Below are positions 1 to 55,292 of a stretch of DNA of 64,000 bases, piece by piece; position 1 is the first letter of the stretch, and each line of letters starts with the position of its first letter. The position numbers and the translations under genes are program-made. The notes under the pieces were generated by a model. That model searched no databases and had not been told where the DNA came from. It saw only the letters and a list, made by a program, of their open reading frames with translations. The DNA is taken from the NCBI GenBank assembly GCA_037043235.1, contig JAWRVZ010000028.1, forward strand, positions 2,909,001-2,973,000. The letters run 5' to 3'. The stretch comes from Rhodeus uyekii. Its lineage: Eukaryota > Chordata > Actinopteri > Cypriniformes > Acheilognathidae.

Positions 1-666
1 TAACAGTTTTAGCCCTTTGAAAAGCGACTTTCACTTGACCTAAGTGTCTCTGCATTTTGATTGGACCATTGAAAGTGTCATATGTCATAATAAGAAGAGG
101 AAACAAAATAGCAAAATCAGGAAAATGACTGCAGAAGGACCGTGAGTCTGACCACTCAGACCGCAACAACATACTCTGCCTCCGGGTCGTTCACTCACGT
201 CTGACAGTCTGTCTAAAGTGGGCCGATCAAACTGATTAAAGTGTCTCCGTTCAGGAGTGACAGAAATTGAAACCCAGACAGGAAGGTTGGACACTCAGAG
301 AAATTCGGCTTTTAAAAGCCACGTCTACTAACAGTTTAGACTCTATTTAGAAAGGAAATTCAACAATTCTCCACAGTATTGATGCTGTAGCACTGGATAG
401 CTTGGATGCACTTGGATACATCAAGTTTTTGCTCAACAAATTCACTTTTTTGTATAATAAATAATCAATGTTGGTCATAATCAGTATTTTTTAATTCAGT
501 TTGACCTTACATGTTTGCTTGCTTTTTGATTATGTAGTTTTCCAATAAGAAGGAGCTCAAATTTTAGCTGAGTTACTGGTATTCCAAAACAGTCAACAGT
601 CTTTGCTGTCCATATTTTCTGAATGCTATTTTTACAAAAAGTCATATAAACATGAAAGCCATTCAC
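1..666 (-). other. col11a1 intron to window start
   Basis: Intron 3' of exon 39. I looked for the next Gly-X-Y exon in all minus-strand frames and see none. No repeat recognised. Confidence 0.7.
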
Positions 667-43801
<43,135 letters not shown>

Positions 43802-44222
43802 GGTCGGGGCGCGCACAGATATGCACAAAACCCGGGGCGACCTCTGCTTATTTGAAAATGATCTCCCTTCTACAATCCCAAATGTGCCCGATCTGCACTA
43901 AAAAGCCATAGGTGAAGAGTATTTTGTTTCGCCGGGCCCCCTTCGATCCTCCTTTCCTTGCGCCCAGCCTTCAGACTGAAGGGATTTGGGCTTTAATCAA
44001 AATGAGACGCTGAGCGCTTGATCGCCTCACCGTCAAGAGGGCTGGACCCAGACCCTGGATTACAGGAAAATGACAAGGGAAAAATACGCCGATTAGCAAA
44101 TCACGGGGCTTGAAAGTTGGCTGGGGATCCACCCATCAGTTTTCCAAAGCCTCCCTGGTCGCACTCTTGCGCGTCCCCCCCATGAATGCCGGTAGAAATT
44201 TCCCTGGAGCAGCCTGGGAATG
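43802..44222 (-). promoter_or_regulatory. col11a1: col11a1 probable 5'UTR and proximal promoter
   Basis: GC-richer than its surroundings and free of dispersed repeats, directly upstream of the start codon. The transcription start cannot be fixed from sequence. A long CT tract (minus-strand sense) bounds it upstream. A four-codon upstream frame (ATG GCT TTT TAG, 43909-43898) would lie in the leader if transcription starts above it. No clear TATA box was seen. Confidence 0.55.
43898..43909 (-). promoter_or_regulatory. candidate uORF (M-A-F-stop) in col11a1 leader
   Basis: ATGGCTTTTTAG about 100 bases before the col11a1 start codon, in a different frame. Whether it lies in mature leader depends on the unmapped transcription start. 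Confidence 0.3.
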
Positions 44223-44231
44223 AGGGAGAGA

Positions 44232-44309
<78 letters not shown>
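44223..44309. repeat. (AG)n tract upstream of col11a1
   Basis: About 40 AG units (CT on the col11a1 sense strand), roughly 420 bp upstream of the start codon. Confidence 0.97.
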
Positions 44310-44312
<3 letters not shown>

Positions 44313-44383
44313 CAGGCAATTTTGTTTTCTGATTGGGCATATTTGCATCAGCAACAAAACGGTGGAAATATTATTATAGTAGA

Positions 44384-44985
44384 ATAACTTTCATATTAAC
44401 ATAAAAAACGTTACCAGACCTATATTGTTTCATGTAGCTTTTATTTTACTCAAAACTATTAAAATAGAAATAAAGCATAGCCAGGACAATGGTACAGCGA
44501 CGGACCAATCAGAAGCGTTGATTGGTCAGTGTTACATTTAGTATACTTTGTGTTACACTTTAGTAGTTACATTACAGTCTGACCAAGTGTTACACTTTAG
44601 TAGTTACATTGTACTTATTCCAATAAGTACTGAGTAAAATTAATTAACTACATGTATTGTTACAATTAGGGTTAGTGTTTGGTTAGATTAACTTTCATGT
44701 TAACATAAACTGACCTATACTGTTTCATATAGCTTTTATTTTACTATGGCTATTATATAATATTAAATTAGAAATAAAGCATCGCCAAGGACAACGGTGC
44801 AGTGACTGACCAAACAGAAGCTTTGTTAAAGTTTCTTGTTAAACTTTAGTAGTTACATTACACTCTGACCAAGCGTTACACTGTAGTATTTACATTGTAC
44901 TTATTCCAATAAGTACTGAGTAAAATTAATTAACTACATGTAGTTAATTGTAGTTGTTACAGTAGTTACTTGTAATTATGCAAAA
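44384..44985. repeat. tandem duplication of about 300 bp upstream of col11a1
   Basis: Unit 1 (44384-44686) and unit 2 (44687-44985) share TAACTTTCATATTAACATAA / TAACTTTCATGTTAACATAA, AGCTTTTATTTTACT, GAAATAAAGCAT and ATTCCAATAAGTACTGAGTA in the same order; the internal sub-block TGTTACACTTTAGTAGTTAC is itself repeated. Confidence 0.8.
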
Positions 44986-47053
44986 TTTACTGTTGTTACT
45001 GTACATGTTACGTGTAACTACATGACTTTAAAATAAAAAATAAAGTGTCACGGAATTAAGTATTCCAGAGAGTGTAATAATGTTTCATGGTGAGTCCATA
45101 ATTGGGAATTCCATAATTAATATTTTTTAAGTTAAATAAATAACATACTAGATTTAACATACCTTCGTTAACTGTTATTTGGATATTTATCATGGATTTC
45201 ATCAAGGTTATATTGAACTTCTGATGAAATCCATAAGCAATTCGATAACTTTTAAAGGGAAAAGTTGAGTTGCTATGTGAAAAATAATAAAACATAAGAA
45301 AGTAATAAGACAAAACACCTTCTGTTTTGCAGATGTTTATTCTTCAAGAGTGCATGTGTAGGTTGTGTGGGAGGGGCTATGGTTGACTGACAGCCCATCA
45401 CTTTTCCCAATTTCATTCCTCTACGCTCGCCAATGTAAAATCAAAGAAATTAGTTAACCTCCTAATGACTGAAAGTCAGAGACATACATAAACAAATCAA
45501 ATATTAATAAAATGATGGCATGCTTATTTTCACATGATTCATTCAGTTTTTGGAAAACTGGCATCTGTTTGCAGGAAATTCCGTTGTCATATGTGACCAA
45601 TGGCCATTTCAAAGAATGTCTGATTCAAACAAATTGCCATGTTAAGGCCAAGTGCCATGCTAATTTGAAATGGAATAGTTCAACAAAATCATTTAATTTA
45701 TGTGAATGAATCATACAATAATCATTTAATTTATCTCTGCTTCTAAAATGTAGCATGAATGAAACAAACGACTGGCTCTATGAACAAATGGAACGCAGCC
45801 AGCGGGTGATCCATGCCAGAAATCATTTTTGTTAGCATGCCAAATCTCTTCTTTACAAATAAGTATTGAAGGAGAGAATTAATTGAGTAATGAATAAAAG
45901 AGATACAAGAATCAATGACTGTGGCATTTGCATGCATTACGATTCAATAAAACGATTAATACAAAATCAGTGAGCTAATTCATCTCCATAAAAATACAAC
46001 AGTTATGTCATCACCTCAGGGCAAGTTGGAACTGCACTCTGTGAACTGTCTGCAGAAACATGCACAGTAGATCTTCAGATTCTAAGATTATTTGCATGCA
46101 ATAACACCTGTGATCATGATTACAGGGACTAAATTTAAGTCTTTAAACTACCAAAACAAAATATTTCAACATTTATCCTTTACAAATGTCCGGAGCCTAT
46201 GACTAGTGTTGCATGCAAAATAAATGAATATTTTGACTCTCACTGATTATGATGAAGTGCATTTCAATTTTCGCTTTCCTTTCATTTTGCTGATGGACGC
46301 TGCCAGAGATCAAGGTCAACATTTTTTGCATTCTTATATATACATCCATACATACTTATCATATAGTGTGCAGTGCTCTGGCGTGACTACGGTGGTTAAT
46401 CACAGTTATCACATAAATGAATAAATAGAAACATAAAACGTGCTCCTCATTGCCAAGAACACATGTTAAGTTGTATGTTGAACAAGTTCTCATATTCCTG
46501 TCATATAAAATTATGTTGTTATTTATGTTCTGAGCAAGACCATTAAGAGGCAACTTTTTAGTGTGTTAGCAGTTTTATTTGTGATGACACATGACTTGGC
46601 TCAGTCCTTCTTACATTTCAATTCACTTCCAGGCCTGTTTATGGGTGAACTCTGAATCGGCAGGAGACGGTTCAAAATTGAACAGGTAGACAAACAAACA
46701 TACAACTGTGTACTTTCTACAATAAGTCCAATGTCATCGGACTGGAACTCCATCAGAATGACAGATATGAACATGATATAACTCCTTACGACAAATAAAT
46801 TCACCCCAGAGAAGAAGGTACATAAGTTATGTTCCATGTTTTTGTTAATCTCCATTTCTCACAACTTGTGAGTCTTTTTTGGCGGAGACAGCGTGAACTG
46901 CAGTGGTAACACAGTCTCACAAAAGAACACTAATGGCCAAGGTCAAGAATTTTGTTAAATAATACATTCAATTTCAGTTAGTTTTTCACTATTGTATACC
47001 CATAGAACATCTGGCATATGTGGCACATGCCACATGGGATAATTCTGAGATAC

Positions 47054-47502
47054 TGTCACCCTTGGTCCTGTCTGTCTGTGTCTTCTTCGTCATTTCCTAT
47101 CTGTCGGGTCTTCTTTGTCACTTCCTTTTGGTGAGGTCTTGGGAACACTTCCTGTCAGTAGTGTCATCTGTGCACTTCCTGTCTGTAAGGTCATTGTTAC
47201 ACTTTCTTGCACCATCACTTTCATCGTTAGTCTTCCCAGGTGTTTGTCATTCCCTTGTGTATTTAACCCTCTTGTGTTTCCCTTGTCTTTGTCGGTTGTT
47301 ACTCGGTGTTGAAGTGTGTGGATGCCTTCTCCTAGTTCTTTGTTTTCCCTTATGATCCTAGTTTCCAGGTTTTGCACATGCATGCTTTTTCTGTTCTTAT
47401 TTAAAGTGTTTTTGTTTATGTTATGAATAAAGTGAGCTTAAGTTTGGAACCCGCTGCTCCTCAGTCTCCTCGTTCCGCCTCGCACACGGCCCGTTCGTAA
47501 CA
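47054..47502 (+). mobile_element. solo LTR of a retrotransposon (449 bp)
   Basis: Starts TGTCACCCTTGG and ends TTCGTAACA, flanked by a perfect 5-bp target duplication GATAC (47049-47053 and 47503-47507). Polyadenylation-type AATAAA near 47425. Resembles the LTR at 48473 (both have a GATGCC block and TCCGC(C/A)TCGCACAC near the end). Confidence 0.88.
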
Positions 47503-48472
47503 GATACTTTTACGTCTTTTTTAAAAAGCTTGATGCTGGCCGCTAATCATTGCTATTTTATGGATGAGTGTGGGCAGGACATTTTTTAAATATTCTCCTT
47601 TTGTGGTCTGCAAAACAAGAGCATATGGCATTAGAACAACACAAGGGTCAGCAAATGATGACTTAATTTTCTTTTTTAAATGTAAGAATATTACAATTGT
47701 GACTTTTTAGATATGACTGTTTTTAGTTTTGCTTCAGCATGATTATTTGACCTTAAGAGGAATCGTAAGGGGAGAACTTTTCACAGACACACACTAACCA
47801 GCCACTAGCTTCTGTCCATCAGAGTCTAAACACACAGAGCCTGAGGGAGTATAAAGGGCTCTTTCTGTCTCAACCCAGGGCCAGAGCAGACCGAGAATTC
47901 GGTCTCTCAACATACAACCTGTGCTCTGTGTTCAACAAAGAACCCCCACAGAACACATTTCCTCAACCTGGGGAGTGAACTTAAACACGAGAAACAATTA
48001 AAAATACTCAAATTGTATGTTTGAGAAGAATCTCTGAGGTAAAAATTTCTAGACAGCGCTAGGACTGTCATTCTAGAATTGTGAGCCAGTTATTTTCACT
48101 GTGGTCTACCATGGTGGGTACCAGAATGAATACTGGTTAAATATCGTTCCATTTTAAGAGCATCTACATCTGTAATGTTCACACTGTGCATGGTGGAAGC
48201 CAAAGGGGGGATATGCTGCTAACTTTATTTGAGTAAATATACATAATTAGCCTATACAAGCTCAATATAGCTGTGGCCCGGGGTTCATAAATGAGCAGAC
48301 CTTTGTTGTGATGCCATTAAGCATTTAAAAAGCCAGATGTTTTTGAAAGTTTGTTTCTTAAACTATGTTGAAAGTTTAAGAAATCATACACAGCGATTGT
48401 TGACTATTGCTGATTTCTACTCCTTTTTATAGCGTTTTAGCCTCTTATTTAAAGATAGAAATAAAATGTAAG

Positions 48473-48832
48473 TGTCACAGTCTTATCCCGTTGTTCACAT
48501 CCGGGTCCCTTCTATGTATCTTCCAGGTCCTTCATAGACCTGTCCGTGTCTAATCACTTACCTAAGTCTCGTCAGCTATTCCCCATCTTCCTCGTGTATT
48601 TATACCCTCCTGTGTTCCCTTGTCTTTGTGGATTGTTGAAAGTGTTTCACATTATGTCGTGTGTAGATGCCGTCTCTCTATGTTCCTGGTAATCTCCATG
48701 GTTTGCACTATGAGTGCCGTTTTTTTTCCCTTTTAAGGTCTATTGTTTCTCGTTTTGTGAATAGAGCCTGTTTCAGTTGAAACGTGTTTCCTCTCCTTGC
48801 TCCGCATCGCACACCTGCAACCTTATATCACA
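48473..48832 (+). mobile_element. solo LTR of a retrotransposon (360 bp)
   Basis: Starts TGTCACAG and ends ATATCACA, flanked by perfect target duplication GTAAG (48468-48472 and 48833-48837). Same family style as 47054-47502 (CTCCTGTGTTCCCTTGTCTT versus CCCTCTTGTGTTTCCCTTG). Confidence 0.87.
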
Positions 48833-51104
48833 GTAAGTTTCAGGTCATGGTATAAGTGCAAACTAAACTCCCACATTTTAAAAAGCTTTAGTTTATTGTT
48901 CATGGAGGTCAGGTTTCAATCACCTAACACCTAACAAAGTGGATCACAAACTAGGCAGTAGTAAATCTTCATTAATGTACCCCCACTTTTCAAATCATTC
49001 TTACACCCTTGCTCACAAAGACACTACATTAGAGGCGGTAAGTGCTCTCTTCTCACGTTTAGTAGTGGTTGGAAACCCACCCCAGGGCCCTGACAGTTAT
49101 TCAGTGCTGGGTTGTAGATGTCAGATCTCACAGTAGTTTATTTACTCTTACTCAGGAATGCCATTTTGTCTGGGAAAGCATTCTACACACAAGGAAGCGT
49201 CAAATCCGTTACTTCAGATGTGTATTTTACTCCAGACCCAATATACTCCAGACAATATTTTTGTTTGCATTAAATAATGTTATGTTTGGTCCCATGGAGG
49301 TCAGTTGTTGAGGTTAAAACATAGACTTTGAATAGACACCATTCAAATAACTTCTGTAACCATGGAACTTAAGTAGCTTAAAAAGAAAAACTCTAGAATT
49401 TATGGTTGGACAAACTGGTTTCCTTTCAATGAGTTTGGAATTTAAACTCAAATTTGTTTAGGTTCTAAGCACCTTGTTGAAAATTCAGTGTTGAATTGAA
49501 ATGACAAGAAAGGGAATTTAGTGAATTGCAACTAATCAAAAATAACATAAAAAAGATTTTGACTAAATATGCCATGTAGAATATTTCTGTATGATTATAC
49601 ATGATTAGGCCTCTAAGATAATTCATAAATGTTAATATAAAAAATAATTTTATTTTTAATATATTATAATAAATGTATAGATTCAATATTATTATTTCGT
49701 ACTGATCAATTTAATGTATATGAATTTCATTTCAGTCCATTCTGAATCTCATTTAATGTTTCAAATTCATGTTTGAATTAGAATTCATGTAATTTCAAGT
49801 AAATTCTGAATGACACACAACCATGTCGACAAAAAGCTACGCAACAATAATCTTCTAAAACCATATGAAGAACATATGTTATAATTCACTATATTTAAAA
49901 AACGTCTTTGGTTTAAGTAAAGACAAACCACACCAGGTTTTAGCTGCACCAAGGGCGTATGGTGAGTGAAAAAAACTAAAACTATAAAAAGGTCAGTGAG
50001 TCAGTCGTTGGAGGTCAAACCAAATGATCCCAAATGGACTGCAGGAAGGGTGAGGTGAGGAGGAAGCACCCAGTTTCTTAGGACGTGAGGTCCCAGGGAA
50101 AGTAGATGGGTGGTCTGGCACTGCAGGAGTGCGTTCACATCCCCCGAAAGTAGCTGAAATGGACAAGCCCATGAAAGATCCAGTTGTCAGGAACATGAAA
50201 TATGATCTTGGCATCGATATGATCTTCCAGCATTAGGGTGTCAGGGCCTTGGCATCACTCTCTAGAATTAGTCATAAAAGACATCACATTAAAGATTAGA
50301 TCATTTACTCTCCTATCACTGACTTCAGTAAAGCCACAGTCCATCAACCTCTCCACCCTGCTGCCACCCTCTCCACTGCTTAATCACAAACTTTAGAAAT
50401 ATATCCCATAAGGATAACATACAAAGAATTGCTCCTGCAAACTTTATGTCTTATTTATCCAAACAGATAAAAGTGTCTGTCTCCAAGCGCTTATTTAAAG
50501 AACTTCCTCAGTAAACTTTTAGAGGGACCACACATTGTCTACCCATCTGACTCTACAGGGTAGTAGAAAAGCATTTACATTTCTTGGGAAGTCATCACAA
50601 GTACTCTAACCTAAAACCCCAACATTAATTTGTTTCTTTAACAAAACACTCTAAAGGTTATTATACACTTGACCATAATGACCATAAACATTTGTGGGAA
50701 TGGACAGACTTTAATATAACTTTACACTGAGATTTTTTATTTTTTACTTTAAAGTGTCTTACTTTAAAAAATAATATATCAACAACACTCATAATCATTC
50801 TGTCAGCATGTGTATGAGTGTATTTTAAAAGTATAGTGACGTTCGGCAGTACAGGACTACTCAGGCATGGAAATGTATCAAATAATTTGGTAATCACAGA
50901 AAATGATGATCAAGGATGAGAATTACTGCATGGGAGTCTTATATCTTCAGTATTTTTAAACACTCTCACACAGCTCAATGTAAACAACACATTCCTCTCC
51001 AGCCCTTACAAATGAAGAAGAAGTGTCTCATACACACTCTGATCCAAGACCAAGAGAACCTCTCCATCTTTAAGTTTAACACATTACCAGACAGACATAT
51101 AAAT

Positions 51105-51243
<139 letters not shown>

Positions 51244-52321
51244 GTCAATGGGTGCAGCAAACTGAACTAAAGCAGACTTTGGAAAATATTGTGATATCAT
51301 TTATAGGGAAAATGCTTTAGCTAATTAATGATGTCTTGATTAATTAATTTCATACAGTCTTTAATTTACTTTTTGATATCCAGTTTGTGGAGATTGCATC
51401 TAACCCAATCCTTTCTCAGCAGCCACATACCAAAAAGTCAGCTTCTGCCACTGGGCATGATGTTTAGTTGCCATGGCTGTGCCAATTATTTCATGCTCTC
51501 TGATGCTGTCAAATGCAATAACCTAATCATCTGAAAAGAACGCTGCATGAAGTCAGTAAAAAAATGTCTAAATATAATTACAGCTCATTGATTAAGAAGT
51601 CAGATGATGTGGGAGACTGACTCATAGCCAGAAGACAATCATAAATGATTCAAAGCCATTAAGTCATTTTAATTTCCATTTATTTAAACAGTGGTATTAA
51701 ACCAACTTCAGTGAAGACCTTCTCTTCATCCTCATTCTTTAGCACAGTTAAAAAAGATAGGTGTGGTCTCCAATCCTTCTCCCTATGCATAACACAACTA
51801 GAGCTAATTATATTTCCATGCTTGATAAACTCAGCCTGACTGAACATTTTGGCAGCAACTGGAGGGTAAAACAACAGTTCACTGATACAGGAAACATCTG
51901 ATCAAACACATCAGGAGCTCCAGACTGATTCAACAAAGCACTCTGACACACCAGGAGATATTTGCCCAGCCTCGGATACAGAGGCAGTGATGCACATTGT
52001 TGATGTCACTAAGCAGTTTCTTGTTAGTGATTCCAAGAAAGACCTATAATAAACATCACAAAAGTGATCTCTTTAAAGTCTTAGTCTTGTTTCAGCCTAG
52101 AGCAAATCTCCTGCTGCTCAAATGTTTTTCTTTGAACAACTATACCAAAGTCCACTCAACTATTTCTCATCCAAATCTTCCAAAACCAATACACCCCGAA
52201 TTCCCCTTATGGTCCTGCATTTTTGTCACTCATCTTTTCACATAGTTATTTTTTTATATTTCGAAGAAGAAACATCTCAGAGTCGATATACTTATACAAT
52301 ATGCAACAACTGAAAACTATT

Positions 52322-52885
52322 GACATATAAAAAGGCCAGCCACTCCTGGAAAGGTTCACCACTGTTCCATGGTTTTGCTATTTGTGGATAATGGTTCTCA
52401 CTGTGGTTCGCTGGAGGTCCAAAGCTTTAGAAATGGCTTTATACCCTTTTCCAGACTGATATTTGATACAATTGTCTCAATTACTTTCTTTCTCATTTGT
52501 CCCTGAATTTCTTTGGATCTCGACATGATGTTTAACTTTTGAAATTTGGTCTACTTCACTTTGTCAGGCAGGTCCTATTTAAGTGATTTCTTGATTGAGA
52601 ACAGGTGTGGCAGTAATCAGGCTTGGATGAGGCTAGAAAAACTGAACTCAGTTGTGATAAACCACAATTAATTTATGTTTTAACAGGTGGTACAAACACT
52701 TTTTCACACAGGACCATGAAGATTTGGATTTTGTTTTCCCTTAATAATAACAATTTAAAAATGGCATTTTGTGTTTACTTGTGTTATCTTTGACTCATAT
52801 TTAAGTTTGTTTGATGATCTGAAACATTTAATTGTGACAAACATTTAAAAAAAAATCAGAAATCAATAAGTGGGCAAACACCACT
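52322..52885 (-). mobile_element. Tc1-like transposon, 5' remnant
   Basis: Includes the transposase fragment plus the leader and terminal region up to GTGTTTGCCCACTTATTG near 52880. The 3' part of the element is missing, so it cannot move. Confidence 0.75.
52336..52526 (-). pseudogene. Tc1-like transposase, N-terminal fragment (broken)
   Basis: Minus-strand ATG at 52526 reads MSRSKEIQGQMRKKVIET, then after a frameshift SGKGYKAISKALDLQRTT and HGTVVNLSRSGWP: the paired-type helix-turn-helix DNA-binding domain of Tc1 transposases. Broken by at least one frameshift and a stop (TAG before QNHGTVV), and the DDE catalytic domain is absent. Confidence 0.85.
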
Positions 52886-55160
52886 AAGTAAAGTAGTTAC
52901 TTTATGTCCTGCATTCAAGATGACGGGAGTGAAGACAACAGTGTAATGACATCTTTCCTCTCAGAGTAACTAAAATAAAACTAAAGCTCACATGCTGATC
53001 ACTGGGAAGCTGTAATCACTGTCTCTTAAATTACTATCCCTTTCTAGAACTGTTTCCACGATTGCACGCTAAGAGTTTCTTAATTACAAATGCCTATGCA
53101 AAGAAATATTTACATGTTCATTATTGAACTGTAGTAGAGAAACTATAGTAGGAGGAAACTGACCAATCATAGTAAAATGAATGAGAATAAATCATGCTGT
53201 CCCTCCTGTCAGTTTAAAAGAGCCGACTGGCCATAAAGGGATTTTGACGATAGTGACCTAAGCACTGTGACCTGTGGCAATCTAAGTCCCTCACTCTTAG
53301 TCTAACTGAATTGCTCGTCTCGGCTCTGTTCAGACCTGCACTACCTCCCCCTCAACTCTCTTCCTCTCCCAGCAGCCTGATCTCTGCCCCATCCCAGTCA
53401 TGCCCCACCCGCTGCAAGCCACTTCCAGCCCCAGCCGACTCTTTGATTTAGTACACTGCCAAACACAGTCAGACATTTAACCACTGAGATTATAGTATGT
53501 GCAGGTGTAGTGCAAAATAAGCAGGCTTTGGTTTTACGTCAATTTCAAAACCTATGCGAATGAATAAGTATTAATATTAGTACATAATTAGACTATTATT
53601 AGCAATTAACCCCACGATATTTAAGGAGGCATTCAAGCCACATCTAGAGACAATTGGACAATTGCAACAAACCTCAAAAAGTTAGGAATATAATTGGAAG
53701 GTTATTATTAAAGAGATATCTTACAACAAAAAAATGGAAACTTTGTCATCTGTAATGTGTTAGTAGCAGGCAACATGCACAAATAGGAATAATCTAAATT
53801 AATTGACTTCAATGATGAACGTAAGAGAAAAGACTAGCAATAACAACAAAAGACAATAACCAACAGAGGACAGAACAAGGAGATAACAATGAACTAAAAC
53901 TAAACAGCAGGGAGACAGGAACGAAGGGATATAACAATTCAGAATATAAAAATAATAGTCAGAGACCATGACATTATCATATATACTCACCAAACCCATA
54001 GGACTTTATTTCTTCTGTGAGAAACAATTTTTTCAACCCCTCTTTTGAGGGGAAAAAATGCCTCTAAAGAGTGTTTCTTTTGTTGTCATTTGTTGAAAGC
54101 AGTCTCTGAACTCAGAGAAAATATTAATACAAAATTAATAACTTAACGTATAATACAACAAACATAACATTTGATGCACAGGCAGACTATATGCACACTT
54201 CTGTAGGTAGTTACATATTTATGTTGGTTGTTGTAATCAGTAATTGGTGTCCATGGTGATGTCAGTTCAACTTTGAGGTCTAAAAGCTATGCTTTATTAT
54301 TAATCATAGTGGAACTATGCCGGCACAACCCATATGCAGTTTGAAAATGACATACTGACAAACATTTTCTCAAAAAAATTATGTGAAAGCCTTTTGTGTG
54401 CTGACATGTAATCCAAGTGCATATGATTAGATTCTAGTGCTCCAGAGAATATATTATGGAATGCTCAGATTTAAATGGAAAAAAAATTCTATATTGAAGA
54501 ATGGCAATATGCATGTGACATGCACGCAGATAGTCATGACTTTGAACATTTCTGCTTTTCTGTAAAGGTAATGAATGGTTTGGAGGGTAAAAAAAGCAAA
54601 AAGGGAAAAGATAATATTCACATCCCTCATCCAAGCACACCCCTACTGAAAGAAAATGTCTGATCGCAACATTCTAGCAGCTTCAAATAGAGGAGGAGTA
54701 GCCTTTTAAGACATAACTTTCAGACATTTTCATCACTAAAGGGCTTTAGCAACAAGTATGGAAGTTTAAAAGTTGAGGAGACAGACCCTCATCTTGCAAA
54801 AGACTTGAACCACTAGCATGTCTATGCTTGTCAGTTTCAAGTGTACAAGCTTACACTGTGCAGATGCTTCAAAATCCCTTCGGGCATTTCCACAGTGAAG
54901 TATATACATTTATGATGGTTAAATGTTTTATCTGCAGCTAAACAAAACCTATAAGTCACTAAATAAGTAGTGTGAAACACCAGCTAGGTTAAGCTAGCTA
55001 CAGTTCTGCTAAATGCTAACGGACAAGTTTTTTAAAGCTACATGCCATACATTTCCAAAATAGTGCTAAATTATATCTGGAAAGTTGAATAAAACCTCTC
55101 TGTGATGTGCCATGTCATATTATTTACATCGCATATATATATATGATATGATATATATAT

Positions 55161-55292
<132 letters not shown>

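Noticed and set aside
1..666. A further collagen exon left of exon 39
   Set aside because: No Gly-X-Y frame flanked by splice sites was found on the minus strand.
44101..44357. Leu/Ser-repeat frames before col11a1
   Set aside because: Translation of the CT tract and leader; no start context or homology.
47020..47383. Open frames of about 100 codons on both strands
   Set aside because: Contained in the 47054-47502 solo LTR.
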